Part shown: positions 33,280 through 44,382 of the stretch, in pieces
Position numbering within the stretch: the stretch's first letter is position 1
How the letters are laid out: every line of letters starts with the position of its first letter
Translations under genes and position numbers: made by a program
Notes under the pieces: model-generated
What the model saw: the letters and a program-made list of their open reading frames with translations, nothing else
Told to the model about the DNA's origin: nothing
The model's database searches: none
Origin: Heterocephalus glaber
Lineage: Eukaryota > Chordata > Mammalia > Rodentia > Bathyergidae
Length of the DNA stretch: 64,000 nucleotides
Assembly (NCBI RefSeq): GCF_000247695.1
Contig: NW_004624778.1
Location: forward strand, 9,786,742 to 9,850,741
Reading direction: 5' to 3'

Positions 33280-34700
33280 GTGCTTTCTCCCTGAGACTCA
33301 TTGGGTGGGAAGGGTGGCTCAAACCTGCAGATGCATGGTGACTACTAGAGACCCCAGAGGCCTCCACAGAGAGATGCATCAGTGGAACAAAGGAGTGGAC
33401 ACAGCGGACTGCAGTGGCTGGTGACTTACTTGGGTTCAGGTGTCCCCCTGGAGAGCATGATTGGCTCATCGCCATCTTGGAGAGGAGCTAACTGGGCTCA
33501 GAACTCAGAGCAGGTTTAGGCTGGCTCCATCAGGAGGAGGCAAAACCAAATTCAAGTTGTCAGGAGATCAAGGAGCCAAGTTCAAGCTGGCAGGAGGCAC
33601 ACGGAGTATTGCCGGCTGAACAAATCAGGTTCCAGCCTAACAGCCAGAAACCAGCCAGAACTAAAGTTGCAGCTTGCTGGGATTATCCACTACCCCACCA
33701 TAAATCTACAACTGGCTTGTTGGGATTAATCAACACAGATCTGGGCTCTGTGTGCCCAATTTGTCTACCAGTGATAGCAGAGACACACCTTGAAGTGGAC
33801 ATTTTTTTTCCTTATGTTCTTCATTGTTTTTTCTTTTCTTGTTTTTGGTTTTATTTTGTTTAGGTTTTTTCCTGTTTGTTCTTGTTTTTATATAAGTGTG
33901 AACATCATTTCTAGTTTTTGTTGTTGTTGTTCTGTTCTTGTTTTTATTTCTTCCTTTTCTCTTAACCTCCTATTTTCTTCATCAGTTACCCAAAGTTTGA
34001 ATAATCTTCCTTTGTCCTTCAGCCTTGCTTCTAATCTCTGCCTCTTCTTATATTTCTCTGTTTTTTCCCCCCAACCTCTTTTAAATTTTGACCCCTGAGG
34101 GTAAAATCACCATACTGATTGCATATTTACTGTATACAATTTTCTGGTTTGTTTTAGATTGTTATATAACCACAAATCTAGTTCATATGGTTAAAGGTGA
34201 CAAATTAATTGTTACCAAGGTTTGTCATTTTTTAGGCTGTGTTTGATGCTATTGTTATTCCTGATTGTACTACTTTACCCAAGGCATTCTAATCAGTCAT
34301 TCTTCCTGATATGCCAAGACTGAGATTGCCTAAGAGTCATAAACAATACTATAGGCCAGTGCCAAAGAAACAAGGGCTAGGCCAAACAGGCCACATTTTC
34401 TCATCCCCAATAAATTGAAAAGGCAGAATCTTGCAACAGGCTCAAAACTCAGAAGGTAGCTATACCTGAAAGACATCTGAGTATTCATTCCCCAAAGGTT
34501 CTAAATACTAGTAATAAAGCTACTTGCCATACACAATTTACAAGCATCAACCCAGCAATTAATCTTGAAAAAAACAGAAAGAGGGCCGGGGATTTAGCTC
34601 AGTGGTTTCGCCGCCTACTGCGCAAGTGCAAGGACCCGAGTTCAATCCCTGGTACCAAAAAAAATTTTAAAAAGAAAGAAATGAAAGAAATTGAGAAGAT
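33280..34700 (+). mobile_element. Possible L1 5' UTR
   Basis: This stretch leads directly into L1 ORF1-like sequence, and no other boundary is visible. It has CGCCATCTTGG at about 33,470, a reverse YY1 site such as L1 promoters can carry, followed by a T-rich tract (33,798-34,070). Homology to a named L1 5' UTR could not be checked. Confidence 0.35.
34586..34680 (+). repeat. GTACC-SINE, 'TTTCG' subfamily
   Basis: GGGCCGGGGATTTAGCTCAG, then GTTTCGCCGCCTACTGCGCA and CCTGGTACC-A(n). AGAAAGA-like sequence is at both edges. Confidence 0.85.
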
Positions 34701-34719
34701 ACTTTAGCAAAATGCAGCC

Positions 34720-35810
34720 CCAGACTTTCAGCTCACAAAAGGCAAACCTGGGCCAATGAGGTGAAACAACTTGAAAGCCACCCATCTGGACTCTCTGAAG
34801 TGGTAATAGTGGAAGTAACAAAGCAGATAAATGAGGCTCTAGAAAAAATCAAATCAGAAATAATTTCCTAGATAACTACAGAGATGGTGACCATAATGAA
34901 AGATATGGTTAGTGACTCTAGAGCAGATACAGATAAAAAGGTAGAGGAGCTTAGGAAAATGATGGAAACAATGAATGCCCAACATAGGAAAGAAATGGAA
35001 TCCATGAAACAGATTCAAACAGATATCCAGGAGATTAAAAATTCTATTGAACATATACATAGCAGAATGAGCCAATGTGAGGACAATGTCAGATATAAAA
35101 GACAGGATTGTGGTTAGTGATCATGAAAAGAAAAATTTCTTAAAAATAGCAAGAGACCACAAAAAATCCAACAGCTGTTTGATGATGCAAAGAAGAATGT
35201 AAGATTGATCAGTCAATGAAGAAGCAGGAGACAGCACAAATGACATAAAAAGCTTCACAGAAGTAATGGCAGAAAACTTCCCAAGCATGGAAAAAGAATT
35301 TGACATACAGGTAAGTGAGCCATATAGAACTCCAATTAGCCATGACCCCCCAAAAAACAAAAAGCAAAAACTAGGGGCCGGGGATTTAGCTCAGTGGTTT
35401 CGCTGCTTGCTGCGCAAGCGCAAGGACCCAAGTTCGATCCCTGGTACCAAAAACAAAAAAAACAAAAACTATACCAAGGCATATAATAGTCAATATTTCA
35501 GAAATTCAATGCAAGAACAGAATATTAAAAGCTGTTAAAGAAAAGAAATGAATCACCTATAAGGGAAAGCCCATCAGAATCATAGCAGACTTCTCAACAC
35601 AAACCTTCAAGTCAAGGAGAGCTTGGAGTGAAATATTTCAAACCCTAAAGGAAAACACCCACTAACCCAGATTGATGTAACCCACAAAACTATCTTTCAA
35701 AAGTGATGGAGAGTTAAGATACTTCCATAACAAAGAACACCTCAAGAAAATCATGACCACCAAACCAGCACTCCAAAATGTTCTGAAGGCATTTTAGAAA
35801 GAGGTAATGA
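34720..35810 (+). mobile_element. L1 ORF1, broken
   Basis: Coiled-coil part at about 34,884-35,090 (KKVEELRKMMETMNAQHRKE), then MAENFPSMEKEFDIQV at about 35,266-35,310. Conserved C-terminal blocks follow at about 35,560-35,800 in shifting frames. In-frame stops, frameshifts and a GTACC-SINE at 35,374 break it. ORF1 encodes the L1 RNA-binding chaperone. Confidence 0.85.
35374..35462 (+). repeat. GTACC-SINE in L1 ORF1, 'TTTCG' subfamily
   Basis: CAAAAACTA flanks it at 35,365-35,373 and 35,463-35,471. Internal GTTTCGCTGCTTGCTGCGCA. Confidence 0.9.
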
Positions 35811-35949
35811 GGACTATAACTCCATGAACCTCAACAGAATGAATCCACTAGGCAAGGCAAGCAATTAAACAGAAGGGGAGAAAAAGGGAACCAACAACAG
35901 GAAAATAACATGACAAGGATAAATCAATACATATCAGTTATCACCATCA

Positions 35950-36041
35950 GGGCCGGGAATTTAGCTCAGTTCCAGCACCTGCCTCGCAAGCACAAGGGCC
36001 AGAGTTCGATCCCCGGTACCAAAAAAAAAAAAAAGAAGGAA
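35950..36041 (+). repeat. GTACC-SINE in L1 ORF2, exact 14-bp duplication
   Basis: AGTTATCACCATCA at 35,936-35,949 and 36,042-36,055. It lacks the GTGGT of the A-box region (CTCAGTTCCAGC). Confidence 0.94.
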
Positions 36042-36123
36042 AGTTATCACCATCAATGTAAATGGTCTCAATTAACCAGTCAAAAGAAACAGACTGGCAG
36101 AATGGATCAAGAAGCAAGATTCA

Positions 36124-36209
36124 GGGCCGGGGATTTAGCTCAGTGGTTCTGGCGCCTGCCTTGCAAGCACAAGGTCCCAAGTTCGATCCTCAGTACCAAA
36201 AAAAAAAAA
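36124..36209 (+). repeat. GTACC-SINE in L1 ORF2, exact 14-bp duplication
   Basis: AGAAGCAAGATTCA at 36,110-36,123 and 36,210-36,223. Near consensus body. Confidence 0.94.
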
Positions 36210-36892
36210 AGAAGCAAGATTCAACAATATGCTGCATACAAGAAATGCATTTAATCAAAAAGAAATTCATAGACTGAAAGTCAAGGGATAAAAAACAATA
36301 CACTATATGTCAAGAACTCAGAAAAAAGCAGGGGTAGCTATTCTATTTGCAGACAAAGTGGATTTCAAACCAAGACTGATTAAGAGAGACAAAAAAGGTC
36401 ATTACATCCTTGTAAAGGGAACAATCCAAGAGGAAGAGATAACAATCATAAATACATATGCATCGAATACCAGCACACCCAACTATATAAAACAAATATT
36501 AAAAGACGTGAAAAATCACACAAGCACTAATACAGTTGTTATTAGGCCCTCGATACCCCACTGTCAGAAATAGAGATCAAGTAGACCAAAAAATCAACAA
36601 ACACCAGAACTGAACTAAACTTTTGAACAAATGGATTTAATAGATGTCTACAGAGTGTTCTACCCCATTGGAATACACCTTTTTCTCAGCTGCACATGGG
36701 ACATTCTCCAGAATAGATCACATAGTAGCTCATAGAACATGCTTAAGTACTGCAAAGGAATTGAAATTCTCTCATACATATTATCAGACTATACTGCAAT
36801 GAAATTGGAAATCAATGGCAAAAGAAACCACAAAATTCCATAAACACATGGAAGTTAAATAACACCTTGAACAATCAGTGGGTCGCAGATGA

Positions 36893-37015
36893 AAAAAAAA
36901 ATTTTTATTTTTGTTTTTTTGAGACAAGGTCCCACTATGTAGCTCATGCTGGACTCAAACTTATGGCAGTCCTTCTGCCTCGACCTCCCAAGTGCTGGGA
37001 TTTTAGCTGTGTGCT
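36893..37015 (-). repeat. B1 SINE in L1
   Basis: TTTTTTTGAGACAAGGTCCC to TGGGATTTTAGCTGTGTGC. Confidence 0.85.
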
Positions 37016-37163
37016 AAATTAAGAAGAAATTGGATAGTTTGCACAATTAAACAATAATGCTGATACAACATACCAGAACTTATGGGATGCAATGAAAACA
37101 GTCCTATGAGGGAAATTTATAGTGATGAGGTCCCATATCAGAAAAACAGAGTGACCTCAAATA

Positions 37164-37196
37164 CACTTGATCTTAGCCAAAAGGCTGAGAAGCAAT
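37164..37196 (-). pseudogene. 3'-truncated U2 snRNA retrocopy
   Basis: On the minus strand it gives the first 33 bases of U2 snRNA (contains CCTTTTGGCTAAGATCAAG) with two differences, both at CpG sites (positions 3 and 11 of U2). CAGAGTGACCTCAAATA flanks it exactly at 37,147-37,163 and 37,197-37,213. There is no poly(A). It is far too short to be a working snRNA. Confidence 0.93.
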
Positions 37197-37600
37197 CAGA
37201 GTGACCTCAAATAAACCTAATGTTGAACCTTAAGTTTCTAGAAAAAGAAGAGCAAGTGAAGCCCAAAGCTTATGTGAGGGAAAAAATTATAAAAATCAGA
37301 GCAGAAATTAATGCAGTAGAGACTAAGAAAACAATACAAAGAATCAATGAATTGAAGAGTTGATTCTTTGAAAGACTAAATAAAATTTATAAATCCTTAG
37401 CCAACCTTATCAAAAAAAGGAAAGACTCAAATCCATGTAATTGTGAATGAAAAGGGTGAAATCACAACAGATCCTGCAGAAATCCAGAAGATCATTTATA
37501 CCTACTTCGAGAACCTGTATTCTAATAAGATGGAAAACACAGAAGAAATAGATTCCTAGATACGTATAAACTACCAAAGTTGAATCAAGAAGATACAAAT

Positions 37601-37682
37601 TTTTTTTTGGTACCAGGGATCCAACTCGGGTCCTTGTGCTTGTGAGGCAGGCAGCAGAACCACTGAGCTAAATCCCTGGCCC
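37601..37682 (-). repeat. GTACC-SINE in L1 ORF2
   Basis: TTTTTTTTGGTACCAGGGAT to CTAAATCCCTGGCCC. The L1 reading resumes directly after it. Confidence 0.88.
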
Positions 37683-39124
37683 TAAAAATTCTAAATAAAC
37701 CAATACCAGTCAATGAAATTGAAAACCTACCAACAGAGAAAAGCCTGGGGCCCTGATGGATTTACTGCTGAATTCTACAATAAATTTAGAAAAGACATAA
37801 TGCTGCTATTTCTCAAACTCTTTAATGAAATCGAAAGGGAAGCAATACTTCCAAATTCATTCCTAGAAGCAAGCATTACCCTGATACCAAAACCAGAGAA
37901 GGATCCAACCAAAAAAGAGAACTACAGGCCAATCTCCCTAAGGAACATAGACACAAAAACCCTCAATAAGATACAGAATGCAGCAAATCTTCAAAAAGGT
38001 TATACACCCTGACTACGATGGATTCATCCCAGGGATGCAAGAATGGTTCAATATACGCAAGTCAATAAATATAATACACCATATTAACAGAGCCAAGGAC
38101 AAAGCCCATGTGATCATCTCAATAGATGCAGAAAAAGTGTTTGACAAAGCCGAACACTCATTCATAATAAAAACCCTACAGAATATTGGAATAGATGATC
38201 TTTATCTCAATCTAATAAAAGCCATTTATGACAAACCAACAGCCAACATCATACTAAATGGACAAAAACTGAAAGCCTTCACTCTAAAGTCAGGAACAAG
38301 ACAAGGATGTCCACTGTCACCACTCTTATTCAATATAATTTTGGAAATATTAGCCAGAACAATTAGACAAGAGAAAGAAAGAAAAGGAATAAGGATAGGA
38401 AAGAAGTTAAATTATCATTATTTGCAAATGACATAATACTCTACATAGAAGAGCCCCAGAACTGCACCAAGCCTTCTAGATTTAATAACCAAATTCAATG
38501 ATGTAGCTGGATACAAAGTCAACACTCAAAAATTAATGGCATTCCTGTACACAAATAATAAATTCCCTGAGAGAGAAATTAAGGAAACAATACTTTTTAC
38601 AATAGCATCCCAAAAAATGAAATACCTAAGAATCAGTTTAATGAAGGAAGTAAAAGACCTTTACATGGCCTACAGTATTCTGAAATGGAGATTGAAGAGG
38701 ATGTCAGAAAATGGAAATACATCCCTTGTTCTTGGATAGGAAGAACCAATATAGTGAAAATGGCCATACTTCCAAAATTGTTATACAGATCTAATGCAAT
38801 TCCAATCAAAATACCAATAGCATGTCTCACAAAATTAGGGAAAACAATCCTAAAATTTGGAAATTTGGAACCAGAAGAGACCTGGAATAGCAAAAGCAAT
38901 TTTGGGCAAAAAAGGCAAGGAAGAGGGTATCCAATCTCTAGCTTGAAATTACACTACAGAGCTACTGTGATAAAAATAGCCTGGTACTAGCAAAAAGACC
39001 TGAGGATCAGTGGAACAGATTAGAAGATGCAGAAACAACTGCAAACATACTCAGCTACCTTATGTTTGACAAAGAAGCCAAATACTTTCACTAGAAGGAT
39101 AATCTCTTTAATAAATGGTGCTGG

Positions 39125-39217
39125 GGATTTAGCGCAGTGGTTTCGCCGCCAGCTACGCAAGCACAAGGACCCGAGTTCAACCCCTGGAACCAAAAAAATA
39201 AATAAATAAATAAATAA
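39125..39217 (+). repeat. GTACC-SINE in L1 ORF2, exact 15-bp duplication
   Basis: AATAAATGGTGCTGG at 39,110-39,124 and 39,218-39,232. TTTCG subfamily (GTTTCGCCGCCAGCTACGC), tail (AAAT)n. Confidence 0.93.
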
Positions 39218-39282
39218 AATAAATGGTGCTGGATAAACTGGCTTTCCACATACTGAAGATTAAAACTAGACCCATATATCTA

Positions 39283-39349
39283 CCAGCCGCCTGCCTCGCA
39301 AGAGCAAAAACCCAAGTTCGATCCCTGGTACCAAAAAAAAACAAAAACA
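39283..39349 (+). repeat. 5'-truncated GTACC-SINE in L1
   Basis: Only AGCCGCCTGCCTCGCAAG to GGTACC-A(n) remains. ACTAGACCCA occurs at about 39,266 and after the tail. Confidence 0.82.
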
Positions 39350-40206
39350 AAAAAAACCCCCACTAGACCCACATCTCTCACCATGCACTAAAGTAAAATA
39401 AAAATCCATCAAAGATCTGAATATTAAAACAGAAACACTAAATCTGCTGGCAAATAGAACAGGTAGAACTCTTGAAGACATTGATGTAGGCAAAGACTTT
39501 ACGAGCAAAACCCCAGTTACGCAGGAAATATCACAAAGCATCAACATCTGGGATCTCATCTTTTTAAAAAGCTTTTTCATAGCAAAAGAAACCATCAACA
39601 GAGTGAAGAGACAACACATAGTGTGGGAAAATATTTTTGCCAGCTATTCCTCAAAGGACTAATATCTGCAATGTATAAAGACCCCCCCCCAAAATCAGAC
39701 CCCCCCCCCCAAATTTAAAGAATCGAAAAATGAGCATCTGAAATGAACAGACATTGCTCAGAGGAAGCAGTAGAAACAGCAAATAAATATATGAAAAATC
39801 CTCAACATCACTGGTCATTTGAGAGATACAAATTAAAACAACAGCTTCCTGTAATGAAGGTAACTCATTCAGGAAACAGTTTCATCCTGAATTTTGTTAA
39901 CAAAATCTCAGTTCTCTGAGGGCAGGGACTGGCTCTTGCATATCTCACTTATTCTTCTGGCTGACCTAAAGCTCTTCGGTATGTGTTTTCTTGGCAAAGA
40001 ATGAGGCCAGCTGTGAGGCTCCCCCTTCATCTCTGCAGGTATCCTGGACTTCTGGAGGCCTGGCTTCACTCAGTGAGCCCTCCCTGTTAGCTCAGGATCC
40101 CTGCTTGTCAGGCTGGATTTTTACCCTTCCAGTGACTTGAGCTAATGGAAGAACCCACAAGCAAAATCGAAAAGCACTTCAAGGACACATTTCTCCAAAA
40201 AATGAA

Positions 40207-40470
40207 GTTAGTGCCCAGTGTGGTAGCACACACCTATAATCCCAGCACTCTTCAATGCTGAGGCAGGAGGATCACAAGTTCAAGCCTGTGGAATTTAGCA
40301 AGGCCCTGTCTGAAAAGAGAAAATAAAAAGGTTTGGGGATGTAGCTCAGAGCTAAGGCCCTGGATTCAATCCGCAATACTGAAAAGAGGGGGAGGGAGGG
40401 GGAGAGAAGAAGAAGGAGAAGAAGAAGAGGGAAAAGGAGGAGAAGAAGGAGAAAAACCGAGGAGGCCTTT
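40207..40470 (+). repeat. B1-dID with long polypurine tail
   Basis: Dimer 40,207-40,383, followed by an almost pure A/G tract (GGGGAGGGAGGGGGAGAGAA, then GAA/GGA units) to about 40,462. Confidence 0.85.
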
Positions 40471-41125
40471 CCAAGCTGCCTGTGTCCTGAGGGGCCAGGG
40501 CTTGGCCACTTAGCTGGTGACTCCACTCACCCACCCTGCTGCTTCTCCTGCAGACTCTAAATCTCAAGCTTTGTCTTTCTCCAGAGGAGCCCATCCCATT
40601 TCTCCAGGCCTGATGCCTTTGCACCACTGCTCAAAAGAGGGGTCACATGAGCCACTCTGCTTTTAATTTAGGCTATTGTTGCTGCTGTCAGTCTATGAAG
40701 TACTTTAATGAATGCTTGTATTGTTCTCATGCCTAGAGCCTTTTCAAATGATCAGCACATTGTAAAACACAATAATGAGTCTAATTCCCAGCCCCACAAT
40801 ACACACAGACAACAGCATTGCTAAGTCCTCCAGATATGGATGGCAGCAGAAAGTTTGGAATTTACAGGCAGCAGGGAAAAGCTTGTTCCTACCTCTCCCA
40901 TTTAGTGCTGGTAATCTTGGGCAAGTCATTTATTCATTTAGGATTTATTTAGGATCTTCCTGTGTTAGTCACATAATCTTTGCAAAATGGTAACAATTCC
41001 CACCCACGGCTGTTTTAGAAGAGCTAATAAAATCATACTTATGAAAGGGTACACATTCATGTTAAATTCTATACAAATGGACGTTGTTGGTATTAATAAG
41101 AAAAAACATTAAAAAAAAAATTGGA
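40471..41125. other. Unique intergenic sequence
   Basis: No exon or recognised repeat. Confidence 0.45.
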
Positions 41126-41324
41126 GGTATGGGCTGCATGTGGTGGTACACACCTATAATCCCACTGCTTTGAGAGGCTGAGGCAGGAGGATTTTAAATT
41201 TGAGCCCAGCCTGGGCAATTCAGACTTAGTGAGACACTGTCTCAAAATCACAAAATGACTGGAGGTATAGCTCAGTGTGAAGGCTGTAGGTTCACTGCCC
41301 AGAGTACCACCAGGAAAAAAAAAA
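41126..41324 (+). repeat. B1-dID dimer
   Basis: GGGCTGCATGTGGTGGTACA through an ID half with GGAGGTATAGCTCAGTGTGA. Confidence 0.85.
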
Positions 41325-41334
41325 AAGGAAGGGA

Positions 41335-41735
41335 TGTAAGATGCTGGCCTTACCAAACGAACACCCGGGAAGGAACACACCGGACAAGTTGGAAAGTAAA
41401 ACACACCTTAGTCTGGCCAGATGGCACTCCCAAAGCAAAGTAGCTTAGAGAGGCCCTCAGCCCAGAGTCCGAGGCTCTTTTTATAGGAGGTTGCAGGGAA
41501 GTTAACAGGTGAAATTTACAGAAGAGGGAACAAAGGTTAGTGGTCTTACATTTGTATGTTAATTAGCCTGACATGTACTGATGGTCAGCAGATGTTTTGT
41601 AGATTGTTCTATAGATAGCGGTGTCCAGAACATCAGTTTTCGAACAAAGAGTTGAATAATTATGGCTGATACAGATCTTATCTAGTGTCCCGGAACTAAC
41701 AAGCATCTTTATCTATTTACTCACATTCAATCACA
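41335..41735 (-). mobile_element. Probable solo ERV LTR, antisense
   Basis: On the minus strand a U3-like part is followed by TATAAAAAG (41,477-41,485 on +) and an R/U5-like end with GTGTGTTCCTTCCCGGGTGT. The layout resembles a retroviral LTR rather than MaLR. No internal virus genes adjoin it. The exact ends and a target duplication were not found; family unknown. Confidence 0.55.
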
Positions 41736-41774
41736 GTTGGGGCTAGGGGAGTTTTATGATTACAGAGTTATGCA

Positions 41775-41870
41775 GTCCCACAGGGAGGAGGTTTTAACTC
41801 AGTGCTACAGCACTTGCCTAACACACTGCAAAGCCATGGGCTCAATTCCTAATATTGTAAAAACAAAGAA
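41775..41870 (+). repeat. Diverged ID SINE
   Basis: TTTTAACTCAGTGCTACAGC to TCAATTCCTAATATTG, A tail. Confidence 0.65.
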
Positions 41871-42582
41871 GCAGAGCTCAGAGAGGAAAAGGGTAAGGGC
41901 CCAAAGCATCACTCTTGCTGTACCATTTGACGAGAGTATGCCTGTTCCAGAGCCAGGCCCTACCCTGGCAGTCCCCACACCAACCTTTCCTCAGAGCAGA
42001 CTTTCCCCAGGGGATGTTCCTCTTAACTGCCTTCCCTGGAAGACGAGCCCTTCCACAGGGCCCTCTTTAAAAGCTTCCTCTTCCATCAAGTCCTTGCCCT
42101 TGGGAGTGAATGTCTCCCTTTCATGTGTTCCTCACTGAGCTTAGCCTCTTGTGCTGCTTGTGGGATGACCCCTCTTACTAGACAGACAGCAGTGTCCTGG
42201 AGGGTGGCGAGCACCTTTCCTCCAGGAATCCTGACTCTGCTTCCTTCACTTGTGTGACCTTGTGTCTTTTCTGAGCCTCAGCTTCCTCCTTCGTAAGCCT
42301 TCCTTGCTGGCTGTTGGGAAAGTCCTACCAGTGTGCCTTGCTGTGAGTGGGCAGGCTTCCAATAAACATCTTTGGAGTCAAACGGCCCTGCCTGCACACT
42401 TTGCTGCTGTCAGGTGGGGTGGTGGGGGCGGGTTGCTTAATCTGTGCAAATGGAGAATACTGGGATGATCCCCAGTTTGCAGCAGCCACTCCCCTACCAG
42501 GATCTGGTACTGCACAAGTCACCAGGGGAGATTAATTCTATGGATTCCTCTTCAGAGGCACTCTTTTATGTCTCAATACCAG

Positions 42583-42722
42583 TGAGAGTTGGACATAGTG
42601 GTGTGTGCCTGTAATCCCAGCTACTTGGGGGGCACAGAGGCAGGAGGGCTGCAAGTTTGATGACAGCCTGGGCAACTTAGTGAGATCCTGTCTAAAAATA
42701 ATAACAACAACAACCAAAAACA
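42583..42722 (+). repeat. B1 SINE
   Basis: GTTGGACATAGTGGTGTGTG to CCTGTCTAAAAATAATAAC. A MIR-like remnant is possible at 42,245-42,310. Confidence 0.8.
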
Positions 42723-43182
42723 CTGGTAAAGGCAAGTGGTAACCAAGTCACCTTCTGGTGTGTTAAGTCATGGCAGCATTGAGTGCCAGCTAAAAGGTGA
42801 AGATGGAAGAGAGATGATGAACCTAAAAGAGAGATTTGCCCTAGGACTGTTCTTAATGTGACATATTTCTTTCCAACCAAATATAACATTTATATAGTCA
42901 AAATTTTAGGGTCATGCCTGTTTGTTTCCAGTACCAATTCTCCACCAGTGAATGGGTGTCCAATGAGTTGATTAGTTCTGATACTGTCTACGAAGTTAGG
43001 GCAGATTTTACAGGCTAAAGGCTTTGTCCCAACACTGCCCCAGCTCCCCACAACAGCCACCAGAGAGGTCCCCAGGCTACTCACATTTATGTTCCAGGAT
43101 CATCTCCCTCTTAAATTCACTAATTAACCAGAACAACCCACAGAACTCAGGAAAGTACTTTACTTACTACTACCAGCTTAAT

Positions 43183-43232
<50 letters not shown>

Positions 43233-43332
43233 GATAGATAGCTAACTAACTAGCTAGCTTTGCAGTGTCAGGCATTGAACCGAGAGCCGCAAGGGTAGTA
43301 GACCAGCACCCTACCACTGAGCTATGTCCCAG
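43183..43332. repeat. (GATA)n microsatellite and antisense ID
   Basis: About 12 GATA units at 43,186-43,238, then TAGC/TAAC variants, and an antisense ID (43,256-43,332). Confidence 0.88.
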
Positions 43333-44073
43333 AAATACTAGTTTGTAACAAAGGATACAACGCAGGAATCCAAATGGAGGAGACGCAAGAGGCAGGGAAG
43401 GGGGCGGCGGCTCGCTCGATGGATTGACGCATCCACGCGGTCTCCCCAGCCGCACCCTCCAGGGCCTTGACATCTTCAACAGTAAGTTCCCAAAACCTCA
43501 TGCTTTGGGGAGTTTTTTGAAGCTTCAATACAGAAGCATGCAGGGTGAAATCACTGGTCTTCGGGAACTGAATTCGATCTCTATGCCTGTCCCATCTGTG
43601 GGGGTGGGGAGGGGAATGGGGTGGGGCTAGGGCTGAAAATCCCAAACATCTCGCCACAGTTGATTCCTGGGGTGACGCAGCCAGAGTTACCTCATTAACA
43701 TAAGCTCAGGTTCAGTAGAGCTGGGCTCCTTGTAAATAACAAAAGATTCCCCCACTCAGGAAATTCCTGGGGTGTCAGGCTCTGCCTGCCAGGACCCAAG
43801 GCAAAGTCCACATAGATATATAGTTCTGTTCTACCACAGCCCCTCTGATCTTTCTTATTTAAATGCCGCGCTTTCAGAGGGGAATCTGTAGAGAGGTAGA
43901 AACTTATGAGACCTGGAGCCTCCCCTCCTCCCCTCCTTTCACCTTCGGCAGTCTTCAGAGTTAGCCTTTCTTTTCCTGGGCTCCCCTGCAACTCCTGCAG
44001 TCAGCATACAGTCTTTTGCTGTCTCCTCTCCAAGTGGGTCAGTGAGCTCGGGAGGGTCCAGCTTTCTGCTGTT
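43333..44073. other. Unique intergenic sequence
   Basis: Slightly GC-rich, with scattered CpG at 43,380-43,460. No exon supported by a domain. Confidence 0.45.
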
Positions 44074-44382
44074 TTTTGGTTTTTTTTTTGAGACATGGTC
44101 TCGCTTTGTAGTGCAGGCTAGCCTTGAACTCCAGGCGATCCTCCTGCCTCAGCCTCCCAAGTGCTGGGATTACAAGCATGAGCCATCACACCCAGCTCTG
44201 CTGGTCTTGACCCCATGACACTCACTAGAAGTCTAGGTAAGAACATCACTTGCTGCTTCTCCATTTGCGCCTAAAAAATAAAGCCCAGGGAGGGACTGAA
44301 GGTATAGCGCAGAGGTAGAGCTCTTGCTTAGCATGCATGAGGCCCTGGGCTCAATCCCCAGCCTCTCAAATACAATTAATAC
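44074..44382. repeat. B1 antisense and ID sense
   Basis: B1 44,074-44,198 and ID 44,292-44,382 (GGACTGAAGGTATAGCGCAG). Confidence 0.85.

Larger units (their letters stand above)
35910..39844 (+). mobile_element. L1 ORF2, decayed, 3' end missing
   Basis: Starts MTRINQYISVITI. The endonuclease region reaches GVAILFADKVDF and INTYAS, but the GDFN-type motif is lost (VVIRPSIPHCQK). Reverse transcriptase blocks are [31 protein letters not shown] and [19 protein letters not shown] at 37,713-38,430. The catalytic FADD box reads FAND after a frameshift near 38,405. It stops at about 39,844 without the C-terminus or 3' UTR. Five retroinsertions plus a U2 fragment and a B1 interrupt it. Confidence 0.88.

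Noticed and set aside
35374..36209. Recurring open frames with GDLAQWFR..LPRKHKDPSSIPGTKK
   Set aside because: This apparent protein family is the translation of GTACC-SINE copies in one frame; it appears across the window wherever the SINE does.
36307..38436. Open frames with endonuclease and reverse-transcriptase blocks
   Set aside because: These are pieces of a frameshifted L1 ORF2 with a damaged catalytic box, not host genes or a retron-like system.
43186..43238. Regular short repeat that might suggest an array such as CRISPR
   Set aside because: It is a plain GATA microsatellite without spacers; the genome is mammalian.
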